The notes under the pieces are model-generated. The model was given only the letters and a program-made list of their open reading frames with translations, was not told the origin of the DNA and searched no databases. From the NCBI GenBank assembly GCA_009823505.1, contig VZQC01003052.1:2830701-2894700 (forward strand): a DNA stretch of 64,000 bases. Direction: 5' to 3'. The translations under genes and the position numbers were made by a program. Position 1 is the stretch's first letter; every line of letters begins with the position of its first letter. Below are positions 1-11,231 of the stretch, piece after piece. The stretch comes from Rhizomys pruinosus (Eukaryota > Chordata > Mammalia > Rodentia > Spalacidae).

Positions 1-650
1 TTCTCTCCATGACCCCTGCAATCCTGGGGTCTCCACTGCAACCGAGGTGCACTTCCACCAATGGTCTTTCCTGACCTCTCACAGTGCCAAGCCTCGGCTG
101 CTCTCTGTGACCCCCTCAAATTTCAACACTGGAACCATATAGGAGACTCTTACACGTTACCAAGTCCTGCTTCTGGCTCGAGATGGAGTCTCAGGCCCCT
201 TCTGGACCACAGCTTCTGTGTGCTGACCCTGAAGAAATTATTCCCAGAAGATTTCACCACAGTGATGCTGGTCTCTTGTTACTTACAGCTGATTTTTCAG
301 CCCCAGCTAACCAGCATCAATTGATCAATTGTGCCAGTACAACAAAAATTTCACTTCAGGTTCTGGTCTCCTGTTACTTACAGCTGATTCTTCAGCCCCA
401 GCTGACCAGAACCCATAGATTACACAGTCCTGATGATATCTGTTCCCCTTTAAAATGAGAAATTTCACAAGCCAGGCCTCCATCTTCTACAAATCCTTCA
501 GCAAAACTGCTCCAAGCTCTACAGCAATAACCTTTAGACATTCAATGATTTTCCCAGCCCAAAGTTCCAAACACCTCCACAATCCTTCCCCAAAACACCA
601 AGGTCAGGTCTGTCACAGCAATACCCCACTCTTCTGGTACCAATTTCTGT
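1..650. repeat. Old rodent interspersed repeat, family not assigned
   Basis: The text resembles a dispersed rodent repeat I know only by eye, probably internal sequence of an LTR element. It contains a 47-bp direct repeat (268-314 and 363-409) centred on a 'cttacagctgat' core. The short frames over it are shadows and no coding signal is visible. It could equally be part of a LINE; a repeat-library comparison would settle it. Confidence 0.4.
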
Positions 651-850
651 ACTAGTTTGTCTTCCATTGCTGTGACAAAGCACTCTGACTGACACCAACT
701 TGGGGAGAAAAGGGTTTATTCAGCTCACATCTCCTGGGTCACAGTTTATCACTCAGGGAGCCCAAGGCAAGAACTCAGAGCAGGAACCTGGAGGCAGGAG
801 CTAAAGCACAGGCCATGGAGGAATGCTGTTCACTGGCTTTCTCCTAAAAT
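651..850. repeat. Old LTR-like rodent repeat fragment
   Basis: Contains the 'attgctgtgacaaagcac' and 'gggtttattcagctcac' motifs of a common rodent LTR-like repeat. The segment at 14755-15085 has the same layout. It follows the previous repeat directly and may belong to the same element. Confidence 0.4.
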
Positions 851-884
851 TAATTCTAATTAAAAGGTAAAGCCATTAGCAATT

Positions 885-1040
885 GTTTTTTTCTTTTGGT
901 CTTTTTGAGACAGGATCTCCCTTTATTCCCAGCTGTCCTGGAGCTCACTTTGAAGACCAGGCTGGCTTTGAATTCACAGAGATCCACCTGCCTCTACCTC
1001 CCAAGTGCTAGGATTAAAGGTGTGTGCCACCACGCCTTGC
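885..1040 (-). mobile_element. B1 SINE
   Basis: Antisense B1: T-rich tail, then 'gagacaggatctccc', 'ccaggctggctttgaa' and 'gtgccaccacgcc' at the element's 5' end. A (TTTG)n stretch follows at 1041-1067. Confidence 0.9.
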
Positions 1041-1393
1041 TTTTGTTTGTTTGTTTGTTTTTTGTTTTGGCACACTTCATACAACATTTCTTAATAAAAT
1101 TTAGACTTATTCCCCCTTCCATGCCCCTACTCCTGCAGAGAGTGCTTATTCTGCCATACATGTCTTACATGTTTTTCTCAGTCCTTTTGTAAAATTTTTC
1201 AATGTGGAAGCTTACTGTTTAGTACAGAAGTTAACTGTTTAGGTCAGTTCTTTGAACAAGTCTCTTTTTGTTGTTACTGTTCCATTTAATTTTGTATTAC
1301 CCCAAAGTATGCAGGTATATACTCCACACATACCAAAATTATGAAGTCTGAAATAAACTGTAGATTAAGTCCAAAACATGCTTAGGGAATCAG

Positions 1394-1558
1394 TGTTGTT
1401 ATTGTTGTTGTTGTTTTGTCTTTTCGAGACAGGGTCTCCCTGTAGCCCCAGCTGTCCTGGAACTCACTCTGTAGACCAGGCTGGCCTTGAACTCACAAAG
1501 ATCCACCTGCCTCTGCCTTCTGAGTGCTAGGATTAAAGGCTTGCACCACCACGCCTGG
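1394..1558 (-). mobile_element. B1 SINE
   Basis: Full-length antisense B1 with a (GTT)n-rich tail, 'ttttcgagacagggtctccc' and the terminal 'caccaccacgcctgg'. It sits inside the antisense L1, directly before another SINE. Confidence 0.92.
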
Positions 1559-1571
1559 TTTAGGGATTTAG

Positions 1572-1786
1572 TTTTTTTTTTCTTTTATGTGTATGAATGT
1601 ACTGTCTGCATGCAGGTCTGTGCACCCATGTCATGCGATGTTGTGGAGGTCAGAAGAGGGCATCAGATTCACTTGGAACTGGAGTCAAAGATGGTTCTCA
1701 GCTGCCATATGCGTGCTGGGAATCAAACCCGGGTCCTCTGTAAGAGCAGTCAGTGTTCTTAACTGCTAGGCTATCTCTCCAGCCCG
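1572..1786 (-). mobile_element. B2 SINE inside L1
   Basis: Antisense B2 running from 'atgtgtatgaatgtactg' to 'atctctccagccc'. The host L1 text 'gggattTagtttt' is duplicated on both sides (about 1563-1576 and 1787-1800), as expected for a target-site duplication. It has the short form, without the 17-bp internal duplication. Confidence 0.92.
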
Positions 1787-1841
1787 GGATTCAGTTTTTA
1801 ACAGTGGAGTTGCATGCAAGTAAAAACAAATATTACTTTAC

Positions 1842-2005
1842 TTACCCAGTGTGGTGGTGCACGCCTTTAATCCCAGCACTCAGGAGGCAGAGGCAGGCAG
1901 ATCTCTGTGAGTTCAAGGCCAGCCTGGTCTACATAGTGAGCTCTAGGCCAGTTGGGACTAAAGGGAGACCCTGTCTCAAAAAGACCAATCCCCCCAAAAA
2001 AACCC
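1842..2005 (+). mobile_element. B1 SINE with 15-bp target duplication
   Basis: Sense B1 ('cacgcctttaatcccagcac' through 'gaccctgtctcaaaaagacc'). It is flanked by perfect 15-bp repeats 'caaatattactttac' at 1827-1841 and 2006-2020, so both boundaries are firm. Confidence 0.95.
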
Positions 2006-2240
2006 CAAATATTACTTTACATTCCTAATAGAAAGTTGATGTATGTTTTAATGTACTCTTTTTTGTAATGGCATCAAGTATTATATTTATTAAAAAAGAA
2101 AAAATATTACTGTTTGCCTTACAAGTAAGGATTTGGTGCTAGGTCCACAAATGAGGGACACCATACATGACTTGTTTTTCTGGGACTGTTACTTCACTTC
2201 TAGTTCCATCCATTTACCTGCAAATTTCATGGTTGTCCTT

Positions 2241-2410
2241 CTTTTTTTTTTTTTTTTTTTTTTTGGTTTTTTTGAGACAGGGTCTCCCTGTAGCCCCAGC
2301 TGTCCTGGAAACTCCTTGATCCATAGAAACCCAGTTCTGGCCTTGAACTCAGGAAAGATTTCTTGCCTGCCTCTTGCCTCCCAAGTGCTTAGGATATTAA
2401 AGGCATTGGG
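2241..2410 (-). mobile_element. Diverged B1 SINE with long flanking duplication
   Basis: Antisense B1 with a T tail of more than 20 nt and several insertions, for example around 'tccttgatccatagaaaccc'. The L1 text on the left (about 2190-2242) recurs imperfectly on the right (about 2408-2466), far longer than a normal SINE target duplication. Confidence 0.85.
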
Positions 2411-3115
2411 TACTTCATCTTCTAGTTCCATCATTTACCAATAAATTTCATTGGTGTTGTCTTCTTTAACCTGCATAGAACTCATAAAATGTGGTAGATG
2501 CACCACATTTTCTTAACCACTCATTCAGTCAGTGACACTTGAGTTACTTCAACTCTTTGCCATTGTGAAGGAGAGCTTTGAATAAACATGGTTGTTAGTA
2601 TGTATCTTTGCAATAAGGATCGAACCTTGTGGGTTATATTTCCCAGGAGTGGTATCGACTGGGTTCAGTTGGTAGGATCATTTTGAGTCTTATTAAGAGT
2701 TCTCACAACTGCTTTCCATAGGGACAATTTACATTCCTGCCAGCAGTGGATGAGTGTTCCCCTTTCCCACACCCCCTCCAGACATCTGGTATTATTAATT
2801 TTCTTGATCATGGCCAGCTCTTACTGGGGGTAAGATGAAAGTCTTAAGTGAGTTTTAATTTTGATTTCCTAATTATTAAAGTTAGTTGAATACTTTTAAA
2901 GATTTTCTCAGCCATCTTCTTCATTTGGGAAGTCTCTGTCCAGTTCTTTAGTCCATCTTTTAATTTGTTTTCTTGCTCCTTTGTTTTTCGAGTAATTTAT
3001 ATATTCTGGATGTTAACCCTGTCTTAATAGTTCATCTGCTCCATTAGGTTCCTTTTAATTTTTTTTTTTCCGCCTGAGCCCAACCTAACAACACTTCGAA
3101 CTTTAAGTGATTGGA

Positions 3116-3337
3116 TTTTTTTTTTTTATTATTTTTTATGTGTATGAATGTACTGTCTGCATGTAGGTTGGTGCACCCATGTTGTGCAATGCTGCAGAGG
3201 TCAGAAGAGGGCATCGGATTTCCCTGGAACTGGAGTTAAAGAAGATTCTTAGCCGCCATGTGGGTGCTGGGAATCGAACCCAGGTCCTCTGCAAGAGGAG
3301 TCGATGCTCTTAACCACTGAGCCATCTCTCCAGCCCC
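3116..3337 (-). mobile_element. B2 SINE (short form)
   Basis: Antisense B2 from 'atgtgtatgaatgtactg' to 'gccatctctccagcccc'. It carries the single 'ggaactggagttaaag' block of the short form. Confidence 0.94.
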
Positions 3338-4405
3338 TAATTTTTTTTTTCAAAGCAATTTTGTTGAAAGCAAAACTGGAAACTTTTATTTCCAGAAAAA
3401 TGTTACCAGGCTGTTAGAGTTATCTATCTTCTGTGCTCCAGAGTTTCCAATTATTTCTTTATTTTGTACCCTGGAGGTTTGCAATCTGCTGCATTGTGCA
3501 GGGAAGCTGAGGATGTGGTATGCTTTCGTGTTGTGCTCTGAGCAAGGGTATGGGGAAAGATGGCAGGAAGAAAGTGTACGGACATCACTAGTTCTCGAAG
3601 ATATCCATTTTTTGAATGTGTGCATGCAAACCAGACCCTGTGATTCTAACTATACCCATATAACCTCACATCTGCCTAAACCTAAGTGCTTATGTACCTT
3701 ACTATAGGGGCCGCTGTCTGACTCAGGACATACATAAAATGCAATCATCTCTCACAGCCATTTTGGCTGTGGGGCCTTGCAAGTCTTTGTTGGATATGCC
3801 TCTCTTCCCTTCCTTTCTTTCCCAGTTCCCAGCCAAATGTGCCTCTGAGGTCAGCCTTCAGGTTTAAATTAGTTTTCCCAAGTAAGTGGTTTTCTTAATT
3901 TCTTCAAGTAACCTAATTTTGTATTTCAGTTGACCAGTGTGTAAAATGTGATGATAGTGCTTGCTTCACAAAGTGTACATGTGTGGTAAATGAATCCTGG
4001 CACATAAAGTTTGCAGAATAGTGACAGCACATGACAGGTATCCCACTTCATATCAGCTGTGTCATTGATCCCGTGACCTGACAGGGGTAGCATTCAAGTG
4101 AGGTCAGCCCTAATGGCCAACTTTCAAGGAAGTTCTTTGGGGATTTTGTTGCTTTATCAGATCTATGGGATACAGAGTTGAAGAGCACTGATCCCCAGTG
4201 GAGCCAGAGGAAAGGAACTAAACCACTTGAGTCTCCTCTACTCTAGGGAAAAAAATATTTCAGAAGTTTCCAGGAATTTGGAGTCAAATTGTTAGTTAAC
4301 CTATAACAAAAAGTAGGAGTTCACTTAATATAACAAATTTCAAATGCTCTGGGCAATCTCCACTGAGTTCTTCAATTAGGGAGCAGCACTGAAGATAAAG
4401 CTAGT
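3338..4405. other. Unique stretch with one MIR fragment
   Basis: I see no gene, CpG-rich segment or young repeat. About 3895-4030 resembles antisense MIR (listed separately). The short open frames here have no recognisable domains. Confidence 0.5.
3895..4030 (-). mobile_element. MIR fragment
   Basis: 'gtgtaaaatgtgatgatagt' and 'gtaaatgaatcctggcaca' match the order of landmarks in antisense mammalian MIR (TCATCTGTAAAATG, then TGCCTGGCACA). Highly diverged, as expected for this ancient family. Confidence 0.55.
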
Positions 4406-4641
4406 GGGGACTGGAGGGATTGTTCAGTGGTTAGAGCACTGACTGCTCTTGCAGAGGACCCGGGTTCGATCTCCAGCACCCACATGGAGGCTGAGAGCGG
4501 TCTGAAACTCCAATGCCAGGAGAACTCCAGTTCCAGGGGAATCCGAGACCCTCTTCTGACCTCCTTGGCATTGCATGACATGGGTGCACAAACCTACATG
4601 CAGACAGTACATTCATACACATACAGAAATAAATAAAATTA
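4406..4641 (+). mobile_element. B2 SINE (long form)
   Basis: Sense B2 from 'ggggactggagggattg' to 'acatacagaaataaataaaa'. It has the tandem 'aactccaatgccaggaga / actccagttccagggga' block that defines the long form in this window. Confidence 0.94.
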
Positions 4642-4693
4642 ATTTAAAAAAACTTAAAACAAAACAAAACAAAAAAAAGTTGTCTTCTGACTT

Positions 4694-4770
4694 CACACAC
4701 ACACACACACACACACTCACACACACACACCCATATCACACACGTCAATCTCTCTCTCACACACACACTT
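4694..4770. repeat. (CA)n microsatellite
   Basis: Impure CA repeat with a TC-rich interruption. It lies just downstream of the B2 tail and may have arisen from it. Confidence 0.95.
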
Positions 4771-4944
4771 CACACTTTAAAAAAAATAGTGTTTCTTCCT
4801 TATGTTAAGTACATTTAACTGATATCAATCTGCATTTCCTCGTTGACTCAGTGCAGTAGCCTGCTCAGGTTTTGTTTCTTTTTTCTTAAAATGTTTCAGC
4901 TTCTGGCTCATTAATATTTGGCTTGTATCTAAAGATTCCATTTG

Positions 4945-5148
4945 AGTCTGGAGAGATGGCTCAGCAGTTAAGAGCACTGGCTCCTTTTGCAGAGGACCTG
5001 GGTTTGAGTCCCAGGACCCACGCGGCAGTTAACTCTAGTTTCAGGAAATCTGATGCCCTCTTCTGACCTCCATGGGCATTACATGCATGTGGTGCACTTA
5101 CATGCAGGCAAAACACTCATACACATTTAAAAAAGTAAATAAATAAGA
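4945..5148 (+). mobile_element. Older B2 SINE
   Basis: Diverged sense B2: 'ggagagatggctcagcag', 'tgccctcttctgacctcc', and an A-rich tail. Its cytosine-phosphate-guanine sites have mostly decayed, so it is older than the neighbouring B2 at 4406. Confidence 0.88.
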
Positions 5149-5970
5149 ATTTTAAAAAAAGTTTTCATTTGTCTGATCTGTTAAAGTTAGACTCTGAGAA
5201 GAACCCAAGAGATAACCTTGGCACCGGTATAAATAAGTCAGGAATCCAGGAAATTATGCTATAGGCTTCTGAGATTTCCCACAGAGAAGAATCTCTAAAG
5301 ATAAAAATCTCCAAATTGGGGCAAAGATCAATTTGACAAGCTGACTTTTATTTTCACTGGCTATTTGCCCTGCTGCATTTTCAACAGGTTGTTAAGGCTG
5401 TGGAAAGGAGCAGAACCTGGGAAGGAGTCAGAAATGTTTACAGTCAGGTAGGGGCTTCTGTGGCTTACATTAAACTTTAGTCAGAATGCCCACCTGGAGC
5501 AAGGAGAGGGACATACCTACCTTTCTCCCTTAACAGCAGGAATCAGCCCCTCATACTAGGAAGCTTATCCTGTTTTTGACTTCTTTATGTTATTGCAGGA
5601 GTGTACGAAGCCATGTTAATCAGCAGGGGGAGACTGCGTCCCATACCAGCCACAGTTTGGAAGGTGAATGATAAGATAATTCTGTGAGAGTTAGTAACTA
5701 CTGCCAATTCCAACTGAAGAGAAGCTTCCGGAGAGTCAGTGTGGTCAGTGTTTGAAGTAGGGCTTCCAAGACATGACTAGAGGTCGATCGGCTTATGTAG
5801 ATGCCCTGCATGCAAATAGCAAGCATGAATATGATTGGCTTTAAGTCCCCTCAATGGTGACCTGATGCCATGAAGCTGTCTCGAAAAGAAAAGAAAAATA
5901 CAAGGTTAAGTGACATGTTTGGTCTCATTCTCTAGACAAGTGTTGCTAGTATATCTAGACAAAAAAGCAT
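5149..5970. other. Unique stretch
   Basis: Mixed-composition DNA with stop codons in all frames. I recognise no repeat, gene or RNA. Confidence 0.5.
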
Positions 5971-5983
5971 CAGGAACATTCTT

Positions 5984-6236
5984 TTTTTAAAAATTTTTTT
6001 ATTATTATTTATTTATTTTTGTATGTGTATGAATGTAGTGTCTGCATGCAGGTCTGTGCACCCATGTCGTGCAATGCCGCGGAGGTCAGAAGAGGGTCTC
6101 GGATTCCCCTGGAACTGGAGTTCTCCTGGAATTGGAGTTACAGACGGTTTTAGCCGCCATGTGGGTGCTGGGGATCGAACCCGGGTCCTCTGCAAGAGCG
6201 TCGGTGCTCTTAACCGCTAGGCTATCTCTCCAGCCC
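5984..6236 (-). mobile_element. B2 SINE (long form) with 13-bp target duplication
   Basis: Antisense long-form B2 with 'ctggaactggagttctcctg / gaattggagtt'. Perfect direct repeats 'caggaacattctt' flank it at 5971-5983 and 6237-6249. Most CpGs are intact, which suggests a recent insertion. Confidence 0.96.
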
Positions 6237-6286
6237 CAGGAACATTCTTGTAGTTGGTCAAGTTGAGATTATTACTCATCAAAGTA

Positions 6287-6352
6287 ACACACACCCACAG
6301 ACACACACACACACACACACACACACCACACATATGCATACACATACAGTTC
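6287..6352. repeat. (CA)n microsatellite
   Basis: CA repeat interrupted by CCACAG and ending in a TATGCATACACATAC tail. Confidence 0.95.
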
Positions 6353-7646
6353 GAGCCTGTACCATGGAGACCCTTAAGGCATCTCAGCAAGAGGGCATTC
6401 AGGAGAACCTACTATAGGCTTTGAGCTCTGATTCAGAGCTGGTGTAAGGAAGCAAGGGTTCACTCTAGGTTGGATTCTGTTTGCAGGGGCAACTCAACAA
6501 TGGGCCATCTCAGTTATTGTTACCTATGGAACAATGGGAGGGAGGCCAGAATATAAATAAAATATATAAAGCTGCAATTGGTAAAAGAGTAGAAATCATT
6601 TTGTATGAGAGGGGGGTGTTTGGGATTTTGTGGTTGGTACCATGACCTTGCTTTTGTCTGTATACAGTTATGAATGGAATTATCACGATCGCATCTGAAG
6701 TTGGTATTGTATGAAACTGCTTATAGTAAGCAGAACGACACAGCTTACAGCGAGTATCAGGGCAGCTGCTGAATTCTGGGTGCTGTTTTCCTCTGCCTCC
6801 TACTTAGGGCTGAGGCCAACCCTCACTATTCCTCTGGTTTGGCTTGAAAGCTCAGTGTACTAAGATAGCTTGTTTAAAGAGTCAAGTCAGATATTACACA
6901 GTGTAATACCAGACGGGCACCAGGTGAGCTGTAAATAGCCGAAGCAAATGAGCCGTGCTTGCGACAAGCAGAAAGGCGAGTGAGCCTGCCCAGAGCCAAG
7001 GCTCCTGCAGACCAGGAGAAAATTTTTGTGCAGCTCCAGCAGACTCTGTTTCTAGGATCTTTGCTCCTTGGCAGCTCCACCCACCCCTGGTTTGTTCCTT
7101 TCCCACTGCATAGCGCCAGCCCGCTTTTAACAGAAGCATTAAATGGGTGGGTGCTCAGTTTCTCATCTTTTTTGTATTCAAAATTCTTATCTCCTCCAAA
7201 GAGCCAAGTCTTTATTGAGTTCTAGGTTAGAATTAGAAATGATCACGCAGTTGGCCTTTCTAGGACAACACTGCCTGATTGTTATTGGGTCAAGTGAAAA
7301 AAAACAAACAAAACAAAACTCCCTCCTTAAGAAAAAACAAAAACAACAAAACACAAAAATACCTCCCTCCTGTAATTTAAACATAGGGTCCTCGTTGCCC
7401 TGCAGAGTCACCTGGTCTGATGTGTCTCCTCATAGGACAGCCTTGTAGACATTGGGAGAAAGCTATCACACTGCCTGTACTGTTTCCTCAAAGGCTGTAA
7501 ACAAGCACTGAGATTACTCCCTGGGGCTAAATCAGGCCTCAAGATGGAGGCTGTAGGCTCCTCCTGGAGTTTTTACTACCAGCATCCTTTCAGACTGAGA
7601 TGGAGGCCCTGCTGGAAGATGGAGGTGGCTGGAAGATGCTGCAAAG
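6353..7646. other. Unique stretch
   Basis: 1.3 kb without a recognisable repeat. Overlapping frames of 68-101 aa near 6874-7448 lie on both strands, have no domain signature, and share lysine/glutamine-rich low-complexity tails. I do not call them genes. An A-rich interval lies at 7297-7360. Confidence 0.5.
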
Positions 7647-7914
7647 TTTTTTTATTTTATTTTATTAAAATTTTTTTTAATTAATTTTATTTCTGTATGT
7701 GTATGAATGTACTGTCTGCATGCAGGTCTGTGCACCCGTGTTGTGCAATGCCGCGGAGGTCAGAAGAGGGTGTCGAATTCCCCTGGAACTGGAGTTCTCC
7801 TGGAATTGGAGTTTCAGATGGTTCTCGGCCGCCATGTGGGTGCTGGGGATCAAACCCGGATTCTGTGTAAGAACGGTCGGCGTTCTTAACCGCTAGGCCA
7901 TCTCTCCAGCCCCC
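7647..7914 (-). mobile_element. B2 SINE (long form)
   Basis: Antisense long-form B2 with a T-rich tail, 'gtgtatgaatgtactgtctg', the doubled 'ctggagttctcctggaattg' block and the 5' end 'atctctccagcccc'. Confidence 0.95.
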
Positions 7915-8349
7915 ATTTTTTTTTTTTTTTTAAACTCAACTTCTCCTCTGGGGATTTTTCTAAGCAGGACAAAACACTGAACGCGTCCCTGTGGCTCCGC
8001 TGTTAGATGCCAATCCATTCATTTCAAACGCAGGTGCCAAGACGGAAGTGAAGATTTGGGTGCGCGTTGTGGAAGCAGGAGCATACCCGAAGTGCTGTGC
8101 CATTGGGCTCCTTGTTGGTACCAGATTTGTGTGAAGAGAGGCTGACTGCTCTGTGCTTGAAGGGAAGAGAAGAAGCCTGGGCTTGGGTGTGACCTCAGAT
8201 TTAAATGGCCACTTCTCAACGCCTGCACAGACTGTTCATCTCAGAGCCAGGAGCTGTCTAGTAAAGCAGAACTCTCTGCATTAGGTCAGGTGATTCCCTA
8301 TGGCTGTTTACCCCATAGTTCTTGGGCAATTTCTGCTGTTTGCCTTAGC

Positions 8350-8530
8350 GAATAATAATTTATGATTATTTTCTGGTGCTTGGCACTGTACAAAACTTTG
8401 TTTTATCCCATGCAATCTCTCCATAAAATAGTTTCTGTTATGGTATCCACTTTGATCCTAGTGAGGTGAAATAACTTGTCGGGCAGACACAGACAGCGAT
8501 GGAGAGCCCAGTGCACTGCAGGTCAGCTGT
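8350..8530 (+). mobile_element. MIR fragment
   Basis: 'ggtgcttggcactgtac' followed by 'tttatcccatgcaatctct' and 'gaggtgaaataacttg' reproduces the order of MIR landmarks in sense orientation. Diverged. Confidence 0.6.
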
Positions 8531-8625
8531 GATTTCACAGTGGAGAAACACAAGAGCAAAGCGATGTGGGTACTGTGCAGATGAAGGCAAGAAGAGTGGA
8601 CTGGGGCTCTTGAAAGGCAAGAGTC

Positions 8626-8861
8626 GGGGTGGAGAGATGGCCTAATGGTTAAGAACACTGACTGCTCTTGCAGAGGACCTGGGTTCGATCCCCCGCACCC
8701 ACATGGCGGCTGAGAACCGTCTTTAACTCCAGTTCCAGGGAAATCCGACACCCTCTTCTGACTTCCATGGCATTGCATGACACAGGTGCACAAACCTACA
8801 TGCAGACAGTACACTCATACACATAAAAAATAAATAAAGTTGAAAAAATTTAAAAAAAAAA
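8626..8861 (+). mobile_element. B2 SINE (short form) with 14-bp target duplication
   Basis: Sense B2 with a single 'aactccagttccaggg' block and an A-rich tail. Direct repeats 'gaaaggcaagagtc' at 8612-8625 and 8862-8875 fix both ends. Confidence 0.96.
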
Positions 8862-8989
8862 GAAAGGCAAGAGTCAAAGGAGGATAATTATTGTAGTGAT
8901 GGAATTTATGGAATTAGGGGGAAAAAAAAGCCCAGGCTTCTGATGATCCTTGTTTCCAAATCCTGAAGTGTGAATCTTGAGAACCAGCT

Positions 8990-9420
8990 ACAAGGCACCT
9001 AAGACCCTTTTTTCCTTATTCATTTAAAATTTTAATTGAACTTTTGTGTATTTCATATAGAACATCTTAATCAACTTTGTACTCTCTTTCCCACTGGTAC
9101 TCTATCATAGCCCCACCCCCAACCCCTATCGCACTGGAGTTCATATGTTCTGTCATTTGTGTTAAGACCTGTCATGTCAAGTTAGTGTCCCCAGATGTTC
9201 TTTAATGCAGGTTCGCACACTGGGGTCCAATCAGCCTTTCCAGAGTCCCTCCCTTTAAGAATATCAGCTCTTCCTCAAGCAGCAGTAATCAACTGCCAAT
9301 AGTTCTCTGACTATGATTGGGGTCTGCTGTCCATTTTCACAGTTCCTTGCTGGGTTTTATCTGCTAGAGTTTTCATGGTCCTTTCTATATTTTTTCCAAT
9401 TTAGAGAATAGAATCATTGC
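8990..9420 (-). mobile_element. Ancient L1 3' UTR-like fragment
   Basis: The text around 'atcaactgccaatagttctc' and 'gctgggttttatctgc' resembles the reverse complement of an old rodent L1 3' UTR. No open frame. Assignment is by eye. Confidence 0.45.
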
Positions 9421-9485
9421 AGGTGAGCAGTTTTGCTTTATACTGAGGAAGAGAGGAGAGCAAAAGAAAAGAAAAAAATGGGGGT

Positions 9486-9690
9486 GAGGGCTAGAGCGAT
9501 GGCTCAGTGGTTAAAGGCCCTGGCAGCTCTTGTAGAGGACCCAGGTTCAGTTCCCACCACCCATAAGGCAGCCAACAACCATCTGTAACTCCAGTTCCAG
9601 GGGATTTGACATATTCTTCTGGCTTCTGTGGGCACTGCATGCCCATGATGCAGGCAAAACACACTTAATAATAAAAAAAAGGAATTAAAA
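9486..9690 (+). mobile_element. Older B2 SINE
   Basis: Sense B2 ('gctagagcgatggctcagtgg', shortened 3' part, 'gcaggcaaaacac', A-rich tail). Diverged from the young copies. Confidence 0.85.
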
Positions 9691-9824
9691 AGATAAGGAA
9701 TGAGAAACACAAGAAGTAGAGAGTACTATACTCTCTGCAGCCCTCAAACTGAAATAGGAAAATAAAATTATTCTATCTGGTTCATTCTTTCTGTATATCA
9801 TTTTTGATGCACAACTGTCAATCC

Positions 9825-10095
9825 ATTGGTTCGTGGTTCTGGAGGCTGGAAGTTCAAGATGAAGAAGTTGGCATTTGTTGACAGTCTGCTTCCTGTCCCA
9901 TCCCACACAAACAAGCAAACAAGGATGAAAGACAGTAGAAAAGAAGAGGGCGTACTGTTTTATATGGAACCTATTCACACAGAAAATGACAGTACTCCAC
10001 TCACCTGGGCAAAGGCTCGTGACCTAAATGACCCCTGATTAGCTTCCCAACACTGTTGCATCACAGATTAAGTTTTGACCAGTACATAGGTCAAA
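9825..10095 (+). repeat. MaLR/MLT-like ancient LTR fragment
   Basis: 'ggttctggaggctggaagtt' followed by 'gtgacctaaatgacccctga' and 'cacagattaagttttgac' has the order seen in mammalian MaLR-type LTRs. Weak, by-eye match. Confidence 0.4.
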
Positions 10096-10204
10096 CCACA
10101 GAACCACATCATTAATAAACATAAGCAATAAGACCATACTAAGCACAGCATCCAGAGTCCAGCTCTACCCAATACTGTATCATGACATTATACAGACTAA
10201 TTTT

Positions 10205-10226
10205 TAAAGATTTATCTCATTTTTAG

Positions 10227-10262
<36 letters not shown>

Positions 10263-10401
10263 GTGTGTGTGTGTGTGTGTGCGCGCAGAGGCCAGAAGAG
10301 GATCTGGAGTTATGGGTAGTTCTGTGCTATCTGAAATGGGTGCTAGGAACAGAACTCTGCAGGAGCATCGAGAGTTCTTAACCATGGAGTCATTTCAGCC
10401 C
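10205..10401 (-). mobile_element. SINE remnant with (GT)n expansion
   Basis: A (GT)n tract (10228-10284) is followed by 'gaggccagaagaggatctgg', 'gggtgctaggaacagaac' and 'ttcagcccg', the antisense landmarks of a B2 or B4-type SINE. The microsatellite sits where the element's tail would be. Confidence 0.7.
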
Positions 10402-10489
10402 GAAGACTGTTTTTGTTTTGTTTCGTTTCATTTGTTTTTAAGTGAGCTCTTATCTACTGATTTTGAGAAAATGTCAAATAACTGACAGT

Positions 10490-10690
10490 GAAGAAAATGG
10501 AATGCCAGCTGCCCTAAGTTCAAATCTTTAGCTTCATGACATTCACTATACAAGTAATTTCATTTCCCTAAGCTTTGATTTTCTCATCTGTAAATGAGGA
10601 AGATAATATCTTACTGTAGGGTCACTGGAAAGATTAAATGGACTAATGTATCTAAAACATCCTGTACAGTGCTGACAATGCAGCAACACC
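10490..10690 (-). mobile_element. MIR fragment
   Basis: 'ttttctcatctgtaaatgag', 'aagattaaatggactaatg' and 'cctgtacagtgctgac' are antisense MIR landmarks in the right order. Good for its age. Confidence 0.7.
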
Positions 10691-10780
10691 TTCCTTTTCC
10701 TTCTTTAAGCTTATCTTGATGCCCTCATTATTTAAAGTAAATGTAGCCACTATACAGGTCCACAAATAAGAATAAAAGTT

Positions 10781-10992
10781 GGGGCAGATGGCTCAGCAGT
10801 TAAGAGCACTGGCTGCTCTTGCAGAGGACCTGGGATTGATTCCCAGCAACCACAAGGCAGCTAAGAACCATCCTTAACTCCATCCAGTTCCACGGGAATC
10901 TGAAGCCCTCTTCTGACCTCCATGGCTTCCATGACATGGTGCACTCACACACATGGCAGGGTATATACTCATATGCATAAAATAAAATAATA
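10781..10992 (+). mobile_element. Older B2 SINE, left arm of inverted pair
   Basis: Sense B2 with decayed CpGs ('ggggcagatggctcagcag' to 'aaaataaaataat'). Its tail abuts the tail of an antisense B2 starting at 10994. Confidence 0.9.
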
Positions 10993-10993
10993 T

Positions 10994-11207
10994 TGTTCTT
11001 TTTTCATGTGTATGAGTGTACTGTCTGCATGTAGGTTGGTGCACCCATGTTGTGCAATGCTGCAGAGGTCAGAAGAGGGTGTCGGATTCCCCTGGAACTG
11101 GAGTTAAAGAAGGGGTTCTTAGTTGCCATGTGGGTGCTGGGAATTGAACCCGGGTCCTCTGCAAGAGCAGACAGTGCTCTTAACCTCTGAGCCATCTCTC
11201 CAGCCCC
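10994..11207 (-). mobile_element. B2 SINE, right arm of inverted pair
   Basis: Antisense short-form B2 from 'catgtgtatgagtgtactg' to 'gccatctctccagcccc'. It forms a tail-to-tail pair with the previous B2 with essentially no spacer. Confidence 0.94.
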
Positions 11208-11231
11208 AATAAATATTTATATAAAGAACAA

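Larger units (their letters stand above)
1060..3062 (-). mobile_element. L1 LINE 3' region, antisense, with nested SINEs
   Basis: The pieces between the SINEs read as the reverse complement of an L1 3' end. Diagnostic stretches are 'tttgccattgtgaaggagag', 'acatttcttaataaaattt' and the block near 2530-2790 that in sense orientation gives the usual L1 text about a target site viewed 3' to 5'. Four SINEs interrupt it, and the L1 sequence resumes across each. Stop codons in every frame show a dead copy. The part near 2560-2800 probably derives from the ORF2 3' end or 3' UTR. Confidence 0.7.

Noticed and set aside
4372..4636. Frames with the recurring MYCLHVGLC / MCMNVLSACR type peptides, here and at about ten other sites
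   Set aside because: All are antisense translations of the B2 SINE. Identity reflects the repeat, not a gene family.
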